A DNA stretch of 64,000 nucleotides from Acanthosepion lycidas (GCA_963932145.1 OZ010573.1:30197284-30261283), one strand, 5' to 3'; shown: positions 31,285 through 42,251, numbered from the stretch's first letter. The notes: a model not told the origin generated them from the sequence alone. Translations and numbers: made by a program.

Positions 31285-31690
31285 AATAAGAAAAAAAGTA
31301 CCTGCAGGTTTGTCAGAAAGGACATCCATATAGTTGGCATTACACTGCCAATTTTCATGCAATTTTTTGACAATGAGACTGAGACAGAACAACCTCTTTG
31401 CAACTGATTTATCAGATTGAATATCTGAGACTGAGTTTAAATCACCTTCCATAAGAGCACTTTTCAACTTCAAATGTTCAACCTTTTTGAGCTCAAAAAC
31501 TAGCTTTCTCCAACCAGACCAATTGTTTGCATTTTTTACCTAGTTTTTGACATTAATTTTAAGAGTTTTCAGGTTGCTTTTAACAACATCCTTGAAATGT
31601 CTTGAGTTTCTTTAGTGTGAGTGTGCTTACCAAGAGGAAGCTCTCCATAAAATAAGATTTTATGCAATCTTTCATCTCCCATCCTCCTGA
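31285..31690 (-). pseudogene. second LINE C-terminal fragment, opposite strand
   Basis: On the minus strand LRRMGDERLHKILFYGELPL, GKHTHTKETQDIS, MLLKATXKLLKLMSKT, then a 71-codon frame (31473-31258). The FGELPxGKR...KD..KxNLKxL wording is that of the extreme C-terminus of an endonuclease/RT LINE different from the CR1-like one. It meets the plus-strand CR1 copy tail to tail near 31280. Confidence 0.6.
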
Positions 31691-31704
31691 GATGCATCAC
31701 ACAA

Positions 31705-31708
<4 letters not shown>

Positions 31709-31756
<48 letters not shown>
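31709..31756. repeat. (TA)n microsatellite
   Basis: An uninterrupted TA run. Confidence 0.9.
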
Positions 31757-31758
<2 letters not shown>

Positions 31759-32436
31759 GGTGGTACTCGTTTGGAAAAACCTCAGATAGCTCAACTTGTA
31801 GTAGAAGAAATCAGTACCTGAGGAAAAATAGGGAATAAAAAAAGAAAGAACCAAGAACATTAAACCAAGGCCAAAACAATCGTCCAGTGTTCAAGCTTCA
31901 AGTCCAAAGAAATAAACCTCAAAATGAGTAAAAAGACAACTATGTAAAGTGCTCAACCCTGAAGATCTGTTTAAGTGAAACCTAGGTAGGTTTGCCTGGC
32001 TCCTTAGAAGGTAAAACATTTTCACCTTTTTATAGTATGAACCTGCTCTACAAGTTCAATTTTCTGAGTGGTGCATTGAGCACTTTTTTATATATCCATC
32101 TTTGGCATGGTAATTTCCCAGCATATTTTACATACATTTTGTATTTAAATTTATATATATATATATTAATATATGGGGGTACTACTTCTTCCTCAAAGCG
32201 ATAGTAAAATTGTTTGTCAAATAGTCTTTTACTATCTCACTATCACCAAATGTCTTGCATTATGTCTGGTTGTTGACATGTCACAATGATAAACAGAAAT
32301 ATTAATTAACTCTTCTTTAATGACTTTAAATGCTTAGGCAGGGACAGCAAAATGGTTTATATATATCTATTGTCAGCCTTGACAAAAAACAACTGATGTG
32401 ATGCAGATGTCAATAATGTTGTGCATCACCATTATT
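31757..32436. other. no gene recognised
   Basis: Nothing recognised. Confidence 0.4.
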
Positions 32437-32445
32437 ATCTATCTA

Positions 32446-32485
<40 letters not shown>
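32437..32485. repeat. (TCTA)n-(TA)n microsatellite
   Basis: TATC units, then a TA run. Confidence 0.9.
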
Positions 32486-32487
<2 letters not shown>

Positions 32488-32758
32488 TATCTTATCTTTC
32501 TTCATTAAAAAAAAAAAAATTCATTTCTCAGATTAAATTTATTTTTGTTTTCAGCTTGAATTTATTTCACAAACAAAGCATCAATTTATTTTATATAAAA
32601 CAATTTTTATAAAGCTGAGAGAAAGAAAAAAATTCACCTGGAAAAATAAATTCAGGAGAAGAAAAAAAAAAAAATTAAATGGCAGATCAGTAAAATTTAT
32701 CAATTCAATCTATTTTACAACTGAACAGTGCCTTTTTACTTACATTAACTGATCCACC

Positions 32759-32789
<31 letters not shown>

Positions 32790-32802
32790 TGTGTGTGTGT
32801 GT
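32759..32802. repeat. (TA)n-(GT)n microsatellite
   Basis: A TA run to about 32786, then GT. Confidence 0.9.
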
Positions 32803-33394
32803 ATTGTGTTGTTGACTCATTTTAAGGAAAGAAATTGATCTTTTTTTCATTGAAATGCTGTTTTATGTTGAATACTATTTAAGAAATCGTTTCAATATTC
32901 AATCACATATTTCACTTTTTTTTTCTCTTTGAAGGAAATAATTTATATTTCTAGAGCAGTGCAGTTAAAGAAGAAAAGAAAGCATGAAAATTCAAAAATA
33001 AAAATTAAATATCATTCTGTTCATCTGTGCTAATGATACGCTCGAAAGTCATAATGGGTTTGAGTGAACGTGCATTAATACAAGAAGAAAATCGAAGAGA
33101 AAAACAAGATACATTGATAAAAAGTAAAGGTGGGGATAATAGCCGAGAAAATAATAAAAAATTTAAAAGTAAACTCACTTCCCAATCATTTATAATCAAG
33201 AATAAAAAGCGGGGAAAAAAATAAATATAAAATAATTTTAAAATGAATTTGTCCAATACAAAAGAAATTTATGTTCCTCTCAATGCAACTGTTGGTGTTT
33301 GTATGTATGAGGGTAAGTAAAAAGTTCTTCACACTTTTGCTATTACATATCTTTAGACAAAAGTGTAGATAATTTTTAACTCTCCCTTGTATTT
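32803..33394. other. no gene recognised
   Basis: The Lys/Arg-rich plus frame 33027-33224 and the minus frames opposite it have no motif. Confidence 0.4.
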
Positions 33395-33475
33395 TAATCA
33401 TTTCACCCCAAGCAAGGCAATAAAAGTCACTAAGATGCAAAGGGTTACTAAGAGTGAAAGAAACAGAGAAGAAAA
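33395..33475 (-). mobile_element. CR1/Rex-like LINE 3' terminal tip
   Basis: AATCATTTCACCCCAAGCAA then GGCAATAAAAGTCACTAAGA is the inverted 3' end of the family (plus copy at 44560-44590). Under 90 bases survive, an extreme 5' truncation. Confidence 0.7.
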
Positions 33476-33544
33476 CAAAACAAAACAGAATTCAAAGAGA
33501 TAGAAGATGATTTTTGAAGATCACAGTTGACAGGAATGCAACGA

Positions 33545-33840
33545 GCCAAAAAAGAGAGTTCCATAATTGAAAAGTGTGAGAGAAGGAACTATTAACATAG
33601 AACCAACAGTCACACTTACCAATATCTTGTTTAATATTTTCTTTATTGTCTTAAATATCCTTGTGCAGGTAGTTTGCTCCCAGTATAAGTTCTGGATTAT
33701 TCTAATTTCCTTCCCAAATAACTCAAGCTTACCTAACAGTTCAAGTAGTTCTTTGGGATGTACTTTATGAAACTCTTTAGCATAATCTACAAAACATAGG
33801 TATAGATGCTTTTGCATTTATTTTGCTCTTCCAGATATCA
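33545..33840 (-). pseudogene. RTE-like LINE reverse transcriptase fragment
   Basis: The minus-strand frame reads YLCFVDYAKEFHKVHPKELL, LLGKLELFGKEIRIIQNLYW and EQTTCTRI. This is the RT palm segment that includes the first catalytic Asp (FVDYAKEF). It then runs into a second piece, TVGSMLIVPSLTLFNYGTLF. The YADD segment is absent. Confidence 0.8.
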
Positions 33841-33849
33841 TTCTGAGTA

Positions 33850-34310
33850 TAAATAATGCATTTCTTGTTTCAGTTTCTTTAACACAACTGTACTGTCCTC
33901 CTACATGGCAATGAATATTGAACAATCTTCTCACAGATGAAGAAGAAACTTGAGCAACAGAAATGTGGTTCTGCAGAATGATTCTGAAAATACCATGGAC
34001 TGAACATATTTTGGGGAAAATGGAAACAAAAAGGACGTTTATACTTAGAATCAAAAAAGATATTTTAAATTTCTAAGATACATAATGAGGAAAGAGGGCT
34101 TAAAAAATTTGACACTCCCAGGACATATAAAGGCAAGAGGGACAGAGGAAAGCAGTGCATAACCTACCTAACAAGCTTATGTAAATAGTAGACAGAACAG
34201 GGATTAGAATAGATGGCAAAAAAAAAACAAACATTACTAAGAGCTAGAAAGGAAGTTGTGGAGAGCCATGATTGCCCATGTCATGAAGAGTATATAGAAG
34301 ATTATTTTGA
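33850..34310 (+). pseudogene. RTE-like LINE C-terminal region, plus strand
   Basis: ATEMWFCRMILKIPWTEHIL, KMETKRTFILRIKK, then out-of-frame coding for an IMRKEGLKNLTLPGHIKGKR-like stretch, and the end GAGAGCCATGATTGCCCATG. It is back to back with the minus-strand fragment at 33545, so at least two insertions or one rearranged copy are present. Confidence 0.75.
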
Positions 34311-34455
34311 CTAGAAAAGATATGTTATAAAAGCATACTTTTTTCCACTTGTTCGGAAGATGTTTTTATTGAACAAAATGTTGACAATATAAAAACAAAA
34401 AATATCCAACTGGTTTTCATATATCCCATCTTTGTTCATATATTTCATATCAGTC

Positions 34456-34457
<2 letters not shown>

Positions 34458-34489
<32 letters not shown>
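34458..34489. repeat. (TA)n microsatellite
   Basis: TA run. Confidence 0.9.
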
Positions 34490-34492
<3 letters not shown>

Positions 34493-36789
34493 TATTTAGG
34501 CATCTTTGATACATGTTTCATTTAAGATGACTGATAAGGAACTGCATTTGAGCATTTTATTTAATTCTTCTTGTGTTCATAAAAGTGTTTCCTTTTCTGG
34601 ACACAAAATGTGTAAAAACTGTCCAAAAGTTCTGCATATCCGAGAGCTTTCAGGTATTCTTTTAGCCATTATCAAGGGCGATCTTTATTTTTGTTATTAT
34701 TTTTGTTAAATATGTGGGGTTTTTATCTATGTATCTAAAGTTATAGGAATGTTTTATTTTCTGAACACTGTCAGCACATAGTGGCCGTGTTCATAGTTAA
34801 TTTTATTGAATGTTGGCTTTTCCTTTTTTATTATTAGGGTTTCCATTATTTTTATTTTTTTTTTTTATATATGTGAATAAGAGGATGATAAGATAAAGAA
34901 CAAATCTGAAATGTTTATCAATCTAACATGTTTCACCTTATGTGATCTAAAGACATTTATTTACGAACACAAGAGAGATTTACATTTGGACAACCTTTCT
35001 AACTCTCTCGTATAATATACGAACAAAGCTAGCCTTAATTTTGATTTCATTAATCCCACTATAATTAAAAAAGAGCATAACTGTTGAAGGAGAAAATATT
35101 TTGAAAGCTGAATAATAATAAACATTATTACCAACAACTAAACAAACAACTAAAATATTACATTATCATCATTTTTTAATCCATTCTTTAAGAATCTAAC
35201 TCATGCAAACAGTACACACATAAAAAGAGCCCCAGATTAATAGAATACCACTTCACCATGACGACTGACACACAAAAGTTAAAACATTAGAATTTCTCCT
35301 ACTAGACAGACACACATACACAATTATAAATACACATTACCATCTGATGCCCACTTAGACATATTAGAATTTTTACAAACTTACATCCATATAGAATTAT
35401 CTATGGTTTTAATGCACCATGATACATGACTGAGTAATGAGAAAGTGCTTGAGACAATAATCATTATGGATAGTTTATATACACTATTAGCACCCACCTC
35501 AGAAAAACTGTAAGATCATCTGTCTCTCACTTTCAATTAAACATGTATAAAGAGAGGTTGCTGCCTAAACTGACAATAGACACACACACACACACATACA
35601 TCCAAAGATTAACTATAAAATGAGCATACATGATGAAAATATGCCTCAAGCTTTATAAAAACGGTTTTATCATCAAAAAATTTATTAGGAGGAAAGACCA
35701 AAGTATTTTTTTACTATTAAATTATATTTTTTGATCCTTTTTAGAACATTCAAAATTTTGGTTAAAAATTGTTTTTCTTGCATCAGCAGTTGATTATAAA
35801 TTAGTTTGGGATATTTTAGCCTCTTTTTTCAGGGAAAAAACACAATTTGGAAATTCTTGTAAAAATCAAATAATTGTCAGATTTTAATGAAACTGTCAGG
35901 TCTTATTCACGAATGAATTAAATTATTTTAAAAATGTTTTGGGTTTTTTTAGAATAAAAATATAAAAAAAGTATATATATTTTTAGAAATAATTTTTTTT
36001 TTACATCTGTTACATTCAACTTATTTAATTTTATGAAATCCATTTTTGTACAGCTTAATGTTTATATTAGTTATAAGCAGAACTCCTTGGAGAATTTAAA
36101 TCATCAATTTTGTTTTGTAAAACATGACCCCCAGTACTGAATTGTAAAATAAAAAATGCAATAAAACTAAAACATTATTTAATCAGAAAAGCTTTTAATT
36201 GCTTTTATGAAAAAAATATTTTATGGACACTATTGTCTGAAGAAAAAATTTTTTGATGAATAATGAATTTTTACAAGAATTATTTTTTTTATTAAATTTT
36301 AGAATAATTTATAAAGTTTTAAATCTTTTAAAATTCTGTATTAATTTGTATGGGTTAGGTAATATTGTTATTAAGTAAAATATATTTGATAATCATAAAT
36401 GGAAAAGTGTGCTACAATTCACTGAACCCCAGTATTCCAAAAAAAATTTTTGTGCATATGTATAAATGTGCCAATTTGTGTAAATATGGACATCCATACA
36501 TGACATTATCAGAAAATAAGAGCAGTCACTATAGCAAATTTAAAGCCAAAGTACCTAAAATTCAATAAAACATAGTTTACTGAGAATATTTTCCCTAATT
36601 TTTAAGCTAGTTTTAAAATAGTGCTCCTGTTATATTTGTCAAGTAATTTTTTTTCAGATATATCCTCCATAGAAAAAAATAGTTAAATTTCCAGCTGTCA
36701 ATCTGTCTACACCTAATAAAAACACCTACTTCTGTGTTAAAAAATGCATTTATTTCTATGATATTTTAAACTAAAAGTAATATTTGTTT
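34490..36789. other. long AT-rich stretch without a gene; repeat Z core near 34880-34945
   Basis: GAAATGTTTATCAATCTAAC at 34908 is repeat Z. A short (CA)n lies at 35580. The rest is A/T runs with no coding or repeat signal I can support. Confidence 0.5.
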
Positions 36790-36890
36790 CAATCTACAAT
36801 GTTCAGAGTGTTGTCATCATCTTTATTGTCATATTAACAACGTTTTGACCATTGTACATGCTGGCCTTCTTCAGGCGAAATATGTTGGGG
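36790..36890 (-). mobile_element. SINE-A 3' tail fragment
   Basis: On the minus strand CGCCTGAAGAAGGCCAGCAT, then GTCAAAACG, the conserved tail of the family. Confidence 0.6.
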
Positions 36891-37195
36891 ACCATGGCCC
36901 AGTGGGTAAAAGCATTGGTTGAAGTAATCCAGTGACTTGACCCAAAGAGTTGTGAGTCACAAAAAGTTGAACAAAAATTTGGAGAGTTGAGTTACTAAAG
37001 GGAACGAAGTGAAACTGAGATATCCAGAAAAAGGCATGGCATGTTGAACTAGAATGATCTACCCCAGTAAATGAAATAAAGGGTTTGATTCAAAATTCCA
37101 ACATATATCACTTGAAGAAGGCTGGAGCATATAATGGCTGAAACATCATGAATACGACAAAGATGAGGAGAACAGTTCAATGTAACTAGTGTAAT
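36891..37195 (+). mobile_element. SINE-A copy
   Basis: CCATGGCCCAGTGGGTAAAA (A box), GAGTTGTGAGTCACAAAAAG (B box lost), the body GAAATAAAGGGTTTGATTC and the tail CACTTGAAGAAGGCTGGAGC with GACAAAGATGAGGAGAACA. The subtype resembles the copy at 62.0 kb. Confidence 0.7.
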
Positions 37196-38307
37196 AGTTC
37201 AGAAATTAGACAGATATTTGTCTCAAATCAGATTAATTAAATTTTAAATCAGCTAATATTCCTCAAATAAAGTTTCAGAAATGTATAGCTTATTTTTGAA
37301 AGGTATTTTAATAAAGAAAATTACATTATGCTGACAGATGGTTAAAAATAGCAAAAAATTTTAATGATATCAAATAATATCATTCCAATCAATTTTCAAA
37401 TATAGCAAAGTATTTTGCTCATTAGAAATATTAAATTTAATCTATTAGCTTGAAATTAATACTAAAATAAAAGCTTCAAGAAAGACTTCATTTTTTTGAA
37501 TTAATTTTTATGGTTCTTTGGTGGTACCTAAAACACACACAGGAATAAAACTTCTTCCCAAAACCAAATCTCAGAATTTTGTCAGGGGGGAATTCTTGGT
37601 TGAAAATTTTTCATCTGCCCCTTGTGTGTATAACACTTTTTTGAGTGCAGGATACTACACTGATCTTAGAAGTGCTGGTTGAGTGGTACTTTTCTCTTAG
37701 AGAACTCATACTAAACTCTGATCTTTGCCAGAAGTGCTGTTTTATATGTAAATAATTGTTTTGATTCTTTTTAATGGATAATATGGTAAAGTATGTCTAT
37801 TCCACACAAAAAAAACATATCTACATTTGTTTACAAATGCATGAATATTGTTTATGTAAATGCACAGACATGAGCTTCATTATGTATAGCTGTGGACATT
37901 CCTAGCAGAAGGCGGCTATCTTTTTTCATTTTGGATTGAGCAGCATGTCAGTGGCTCAAACACCTACTTCCATTCTGCAGCCATACCAGCAGATATTGCA
38001 AACAAAAGACTTTGTATATGGTCTTCAAGTTTATTCAGTCCTTATGCACTCTCGTGTGACTCTTCACATCTACTGTTGACCCACATACTTTGTCACAAAA
38101 CTGACATTAATTTCCTGCAAGTCATTGTGGATGGCTGTCAGCATAGTCTGCTTGGGATAGCTTACTGTCATCCAATCTTGGATAAAAAAACAAAAACAAA
38201 AAAAACCTTAGCACAGATGCTGCATGTATGCCGCGGCTGAAGATTATCTGGGATTGAGGTCATGTCCAGCTTTAGAAAAGCTCACTTCAAGACTGGATGA
38301 CCAAGAT

Positions 38308-38309
<2 letters not shown>
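37196..38309. other. no gene recognised
   Basis: 37940-38270 is less AT-rich, with a 45-codon open stretch, but has no recognisable motif. Confidence 0.4.

Positions 38310-38344
<35 letters not shown>
38310..38344. repeat. (TA)n microsatellite
   Basis: TA run. Confidence 0.9.
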
Positions 38345-38347
<3 letters not shown>

Positions 38348-38420
38348 TAAAATAAACAGCTCCTATGAGAATCTGATACAGAGGCACACCAGTGAAAGAG
38401 ACCTCAATGCCAGAGCCTTA

Positions 38421-38573
38421 ATATATTTTAATTAAATTTCCAGTGAACAGTGACCAACCATGACTAACAATTTCATGCAGTTTTACACAATCATTAGGCT
38501 TACCACTGGTGATTGTGTCAAAATACATGAAACTATTAATCATGGTCAGCCACTGTTCACTAGAAATTTAATT

Positions 38574-38600
<27 letters not shown>
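38421..38600. repeat. TA-flanked hairpin, about 60-bp arms
   Basis: AAATTTCCAGTGAACAGTGA...TTTACACAATCA (38425-38492) is inverted at about 38512-38572 (TGATTGTGTCAAAATACATG...TTCACTAGAAATTT). The right side continues directly into (TA)n (38574-38600), the left into a T/A tract. Confidence 0.75.
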
Positions 38601-38606
<6 letters not shown>

Positions 38607-38636
38607 GTGTGAAAAGTGTGTGTATATAAATATAAA

Positions 38637-38639
<3 letters not shown>

Positions 38640-38665
<26 letters not shown>
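38640..38665. repeat. (TA)n microsatellite
   Basis: TA run. Confidence 0.85.
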
Positions 38666-38671
<6 letters not shown>

Positions 38672-38692
38672 ATAATTATTTATATATTATAT

Positions 38693-38738
38693 GCGCGGTA
38701 CTTATTAGAAAGCGCTCAATATCAGAGATAGAGCAAAC
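38693..38738 (+). repeat. repeat Y fragment
   Basis: GCTCAATATCAGAGATAGAG, preceded by CGCGGTACTTATTAGAAAG, directly before the hairpin at 38739. It shows repeat Y flanking an unrelated hairpin. Confidence 0.6.
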
Positions 38739-38857
38739 ATATATGGTTGGATAGATGTGAGCTTGTGACCCTGAGTTTCACGTTTTAGTGATCGTCACTG
38801 ACGATCGCTAAAGCGTGAAACCCAAGGTCACAAGCTCACATCTATCCAACCATATAT
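38739..38857. repeat. near-perfect 119-bp palindrome
   Basis: Arms 38739-38797 and 38799-38857 are inverted copies with four mismatches, all transitions, around a single central base (ATCGTCA-C-TGACGAT). The arms begin ATATATGGTTGGATAGATGT. A (TA)n run (38852-38879) follows. Confidence 0.9.
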
Positions 38858-38879
38858 ATATATATATATATATATATAT

Positions 38880-39129
38880 GCTTGCACACATATTGGCTAG
38901 TATTTGTCTCAGCCTTTGTATCCATTTCATCACAAATAGCTGCATTGATACAATTTTTTTTTTAATGCCATATTTTTTCAGGACACAGCTGATCATGGTC
39001 TTCCACAGTTTTTGTTTCTTCATTTGCAGCAAATTTTCCTGACTCCATAAGAAAATAGTGAAGTGAATTCCCATTGCCTTCTCCATGGCTTTGAATCCAG
39101 TATTGTCCATCTTCTAGACTGGCTGCCAT
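38880..39129 (-). other. unidentified open frame
   Basis: The minus frame 39110-38880 (about 75 codons before it enters TA-encoded Tyr-Ile repeats) has an amphipathic Met/Lys/Gln-rich stretch. No family recognised. It has no intron or promoter cues and is probably chance or a transposon scrap. Confidence 0.2.
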
Positions 39130-39310
39130 TCAAGGATCAAGAACCCAGTCTAGCTAGTTATTTAAACCATACCTGGAAAAATGAGTGTTGAATTCATGCC
39201 TTTCCCAAGGGCATTATTGTAAAAGTGAACTCAACAGACTAGCCTTGGATTTGAACCTGGCTTGTTGATTCCACTTTCTGCACTGGTAGCTGTTACACTA
39301 ACTGCCTATG
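39130..39310 (-). mobile_element. SINE-B-like copy
   Basis: On the minus strand AGCCAGGTTCAAATCCAAGG (B box) precedes GAGTTCACTTTTACAATAAT and GCCCTTGGGAAAGGCATGAA, as in SINE-B. Confidence 0.55.
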
Positions 39311-40215
39311 TTTTAAAAGCATTGACTCAAATAAATCTGTACACTTAAATAAATGGAGTACTACTGCCATATCTGGACTGGAGCTGCTCAATCTTCACTT
39401 TTCAGCCTTGACAGTGCTAAAAATTGTTTTTGTTGGTCAATCTTGTGAGTGAAGATTTATTTTCTACTCTCTGACTTATTTATCCAAGAGGCAACATTAC
39501 TAAACAATTTCTATTTCCATGACAGTTGTTCAGATGAATTTCATTCCATGGGTCCATAGAGTTGAATTCTCCTTATTTCTGCTATATTCCAAATCTAGGA
39601 GAGCTATTTTCCACCAAGAGCTGCTGCTTCTCCGGTGTGGGTGTTTCAAGTGTCAATCATTATCTGTCCTCCTTATCTTCATAATCTTCACTCCTTACCA
39701 CCTCCACTTTCATTCATATCACACTGCATTTATCATCACCATTCTGACTATAACTCTATAATTTGAGTGGCTCTCAAGCCTAGTACTGAGGGAAATTTCC
39801 TTTGTATGACCAAGTATTTGAGAGTGCAAGAGCTTGAATATGCATGTGTTATGAAGAGATGCAGGATTGTAATGGATGTGGTAGCTGTTGGTTACCAGTT
39901 TGTAGTGGGAGGAGTTATGACTTTGTGCTGATGGGGATGAAGGCTTTCAGAATAAATGAATTCAAAACTTGTAGGATTTTTATGAAGAACAACATGGGCT
40001 CACAAAAGAAGAGAAAGCAAAAAAAAAAAAATACTGATAACTCCAAAAAAGGAAAGATTTATGTTTTTAGCTGTAGTGTCTATGTCAGGATTTGTGAGTG
40101 CGCCACAGGTTGGGTAAAGTTTAGGAGTTTTGCTGCTTAGAAAGTGTTTCCTGGGAAGGGAAGAATACCACTGTTTTTTTCTACAGCATCTGAGTCTAAG
40201 TTTGTACTACCCAAC
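39311..40215. other. no gene recognised
   Basis: The plus frame 39844-40140 (98 codons, Cys-rich start, Lys-rich middle) has no motif or relative I know. Confidence 0.35.
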
Positions 40216-40229
40216 CCACTGTTCATGTC

Positions 40230-40545
40230 TAGGGATATTTCATTATTTACATTGTTCAGACTATCATCCTCATCTTTCTTGCCATATTTATTACAATTTT
40301 TCGACCGTTGTATGCTCCAGCCTTCTTCAGGTGGTTGGAATGTTGAACTGAACCCTTTATTTCGCTCGCTGGGGTAGACTGTTCTAGTTCCACGTGCCAT
40401 GTCTAATGGATGTCAGTTATCAGTTATCTCCTGTTAATTCCTCTCTCCAAATTCTCCACCACCTTAACCAGGTATTGAACTCACACTCTTTGGGTCCTGT
40501 CACTGGATCTAACTAATGCCTTTATTCACTGTGCCATGTGTCCTT
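40230..40545 (-). mobile_element. SINE-A copy inside arm 1
   Basis: On the minus strand GGACACATGGCACAGTGAAT, GAGTTCAATACCTGGTTAAG, AAATAAAGGGTTCAGTTCAA and CACCTGAAGAAGGCTGGAGC. Full length, about 315 bp. Confidence 0.8.
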
Positions 40546-40834
40546 AAGGACAATGTAAATAGTGTACATAATACCTCATCTCAGAAATATAGACAGATAC
40601 TAAGGGATATTTCATACTGTTCTTTTTTGCTACTGCTCCCACTGAGCCTAAGTTTGTACTACCCAGCCCAGGGATTGATCTCACAATTAGGATGTTAACA
40701 AATTCACAAATCAGAGCTTTAATCCATGAGGTTATTTTTTCATTAATCTTTATATTTAAAATTGCCTTTTATTTCAACACTCTTAATTATTTTTTCTTTT
40801 ATTAGACATTTCCCTTCAGGATGTGGGCAATCAT

Positions 40835-41020
40835 GTTTCTCCCCTACTTCCTAGTCTTTGTAATTCTTTTATAAGGTTTGTCTTTTCACCATCCCCCATG
40901 CCCTGTTCTACCATCCATTTTGCATAGTCTTGTTGGATAGTTGACTCACTGTTTCCCGTCTTGCTTTCAATATGTCAAGTGAGTGTCAAATTCTCCAAAC
41001 CCTCTTTCCTCATTATGTGT
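40835..41020 (-). mobile_element. RTE-like LINE 3' end inside arm 1
   Basis: The minus strand codes for IMRKEGLENLTLT-like, then SKTGNSESTI and a KDRKLG(R)NMI-like end, terminating at CATCCTGAAGGGAAATGTCT. Confidence 0.7.
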
Positions 41021-41740
41021 GAGAGAGAGAGAAAGATTATATACATTCCTTTTATAGTCTTGAATAAACTGATACTTAATGATTGTCCTGCCAAACAAGG
41101 TTGGGTAATCCCCACACTTATCAAAAAATATATAAGTGAAATGAGAAGAAAATATACACATGTATATACAAATGTCAAAAAATATATTTATTTATCTAAT
41201 TATTTGAAAAAGAGTTCAAGAAAAGATTTTCTCAGAGTTTTCTGCATGAGTTTCTCACATTATTCTCAATAATTTGAAATTCACATTACAGTAAATCATT
41301 ATTTGACCTTTCCTAAGTTTTTCAATAAATGAAGAAAAAAGATAAATTATATTTCCCCTTTAACTATAAATAATGATGAAACTTTTTTTTTTTTTTTTGG
41401 ACAACTCCAAATCTTACCTCATCCTTACACAAATCAAAATTGTAGATCATTTCAAAATATTTTTGTTTTTAAATATTATATTTTTTCATAATTTTAATCT
41501 ACATTTAAACTGAATAAATGTTTTTCATTGATTTCACTGATTATTAAGGAATTGGAGCATTTTTTTTACAAGTTGGGAGATTACTTATAAAGTAGATTTT
41601 ATCAAGTAAAACATATTCAAAAAAGTAATTAACCACTAATTTTTCACCAGTAACATGCTTCTAGGTAATAATGATTTTAAAGAAATTAATTTTTCTGGGG
41701 AGAGTAATGAAGAGAGTAATGAACACTCTAATTATATATA
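41021..41740. other. no gene recognised
   Basis: (GA)n at 41020-41032. The rest is AT-rich. Confidence 0.4.
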
Positions 41741-41987
41741 TGTTATACCGGAACATACCTATTCTATTGTTAATAGACTCTCCCACAGATAATAAGTAGT
41801 AGTAGGAGGAGTCGTCAGGGAGCTCAGTGAGCTGGTGAGTAAGTCAATGTCAGACATTAAAGTATCAACCACCACAACTAGAGTGCTGCGTCATTCACTA
41901 TTATTTCAAGTTCCTGATGTTTTGTACGTCGAACCCTTTTAGGACTGACTTAGTGAAAATACAAGCCTCCACTGTGAAAACTACTCT

Positions 41988-41993
<6 letters not shown>
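41741..41993 (+). mobile_element. solo LTR in (TA)n
   Basis: A 253-bp repeat from TGTTATACCGGAACATACC to CTACTCTACAACA. It aligns with the minus-strand LTR at 56933-57154 (shared TTAATAGACTCTCCCAC, TTCAAGTTCCTGATG, ACAAGCCTCCACTG). The flanks are TA repeats, so the target duplication cannot be told from the microsatellite. Confidence 0.75.

Positions 41994-42049
<56 letters not shown>
41994..42049. repeat. (TA)n microsatellite
   Basis: A 56-base TA run directly at the LTR edge. Confidence 0.9.
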
Positions 42050-42051
<2 letters not shown>

Positions 42052-42084
42052 TAACAGCGTTTCCCCTTGCAAGGGGTGGCTAAT

Positions 42085-42209
42085 TGATTTGAACCTTTTA
42101 AAACCTTTTATTCTATATTCAACATCATCACTTGATAAGACACCAGAGGTGTTGAAACAAAATGGCTATTTTTGTAGTGATTTTATAACATATTTATGTT
42201 ATAGTTTTG

Positions 42210-42215
<6 letters not shown>
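42085..42215. repeat. dispersed repeat, inverted relative at 53.7 kb
   Basis: GACACCAGAGGTGTTGAAAC then AAATGGCTATTTTTGTAGTG, found inverted at 53720-53790. Confidence 0.5.

Positions 42216-42248
<33 letters not shown>
42216..42248. repeat. (TA)n microsatellite
   Basis: TA run. Confidence 0.9.

Positions 42249-42251
<3 letters not shown>

Larger units (their letters stand above)
40216..41020 (-). repeat. inverted duplication, arm 1
   Basis: An 805-bp block whose reverse complement is nearly identical to 47222-48022. In minus-strand order it holds an RTE-like LINE tail, a spacer, a tRNA-like SINE-E head and a SINE-A. A 60-codon frame (40516-40698) is identical in translation to its counterpart (47722-47540, minus). 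Confidence 0.9.

Noticed and set aside
33027..33224. Basic 65-codon frame
   Set aside because: Low-complexity Lys/Glu sequence without a family or gene context.
37940..38270. Less AT-rich block as a host exon
   Set aside because: Only a 45-codon open stretch, no splice pairs and no recognisable domain.
39844..40140. 98-codon frame with clustered cysteines
   Set aside because: No zinc-finger spacing, signal peptide or relative is evident; the Lys-rich middle is an A run.
40137..40400. Similar proteins on opposite strands at 40.1-40.7 and 47.5-48.0 kb
   Set aside because: The conserved peptides come from the duplicated SINE-A and neighbouring repeat, not from a gene pair.
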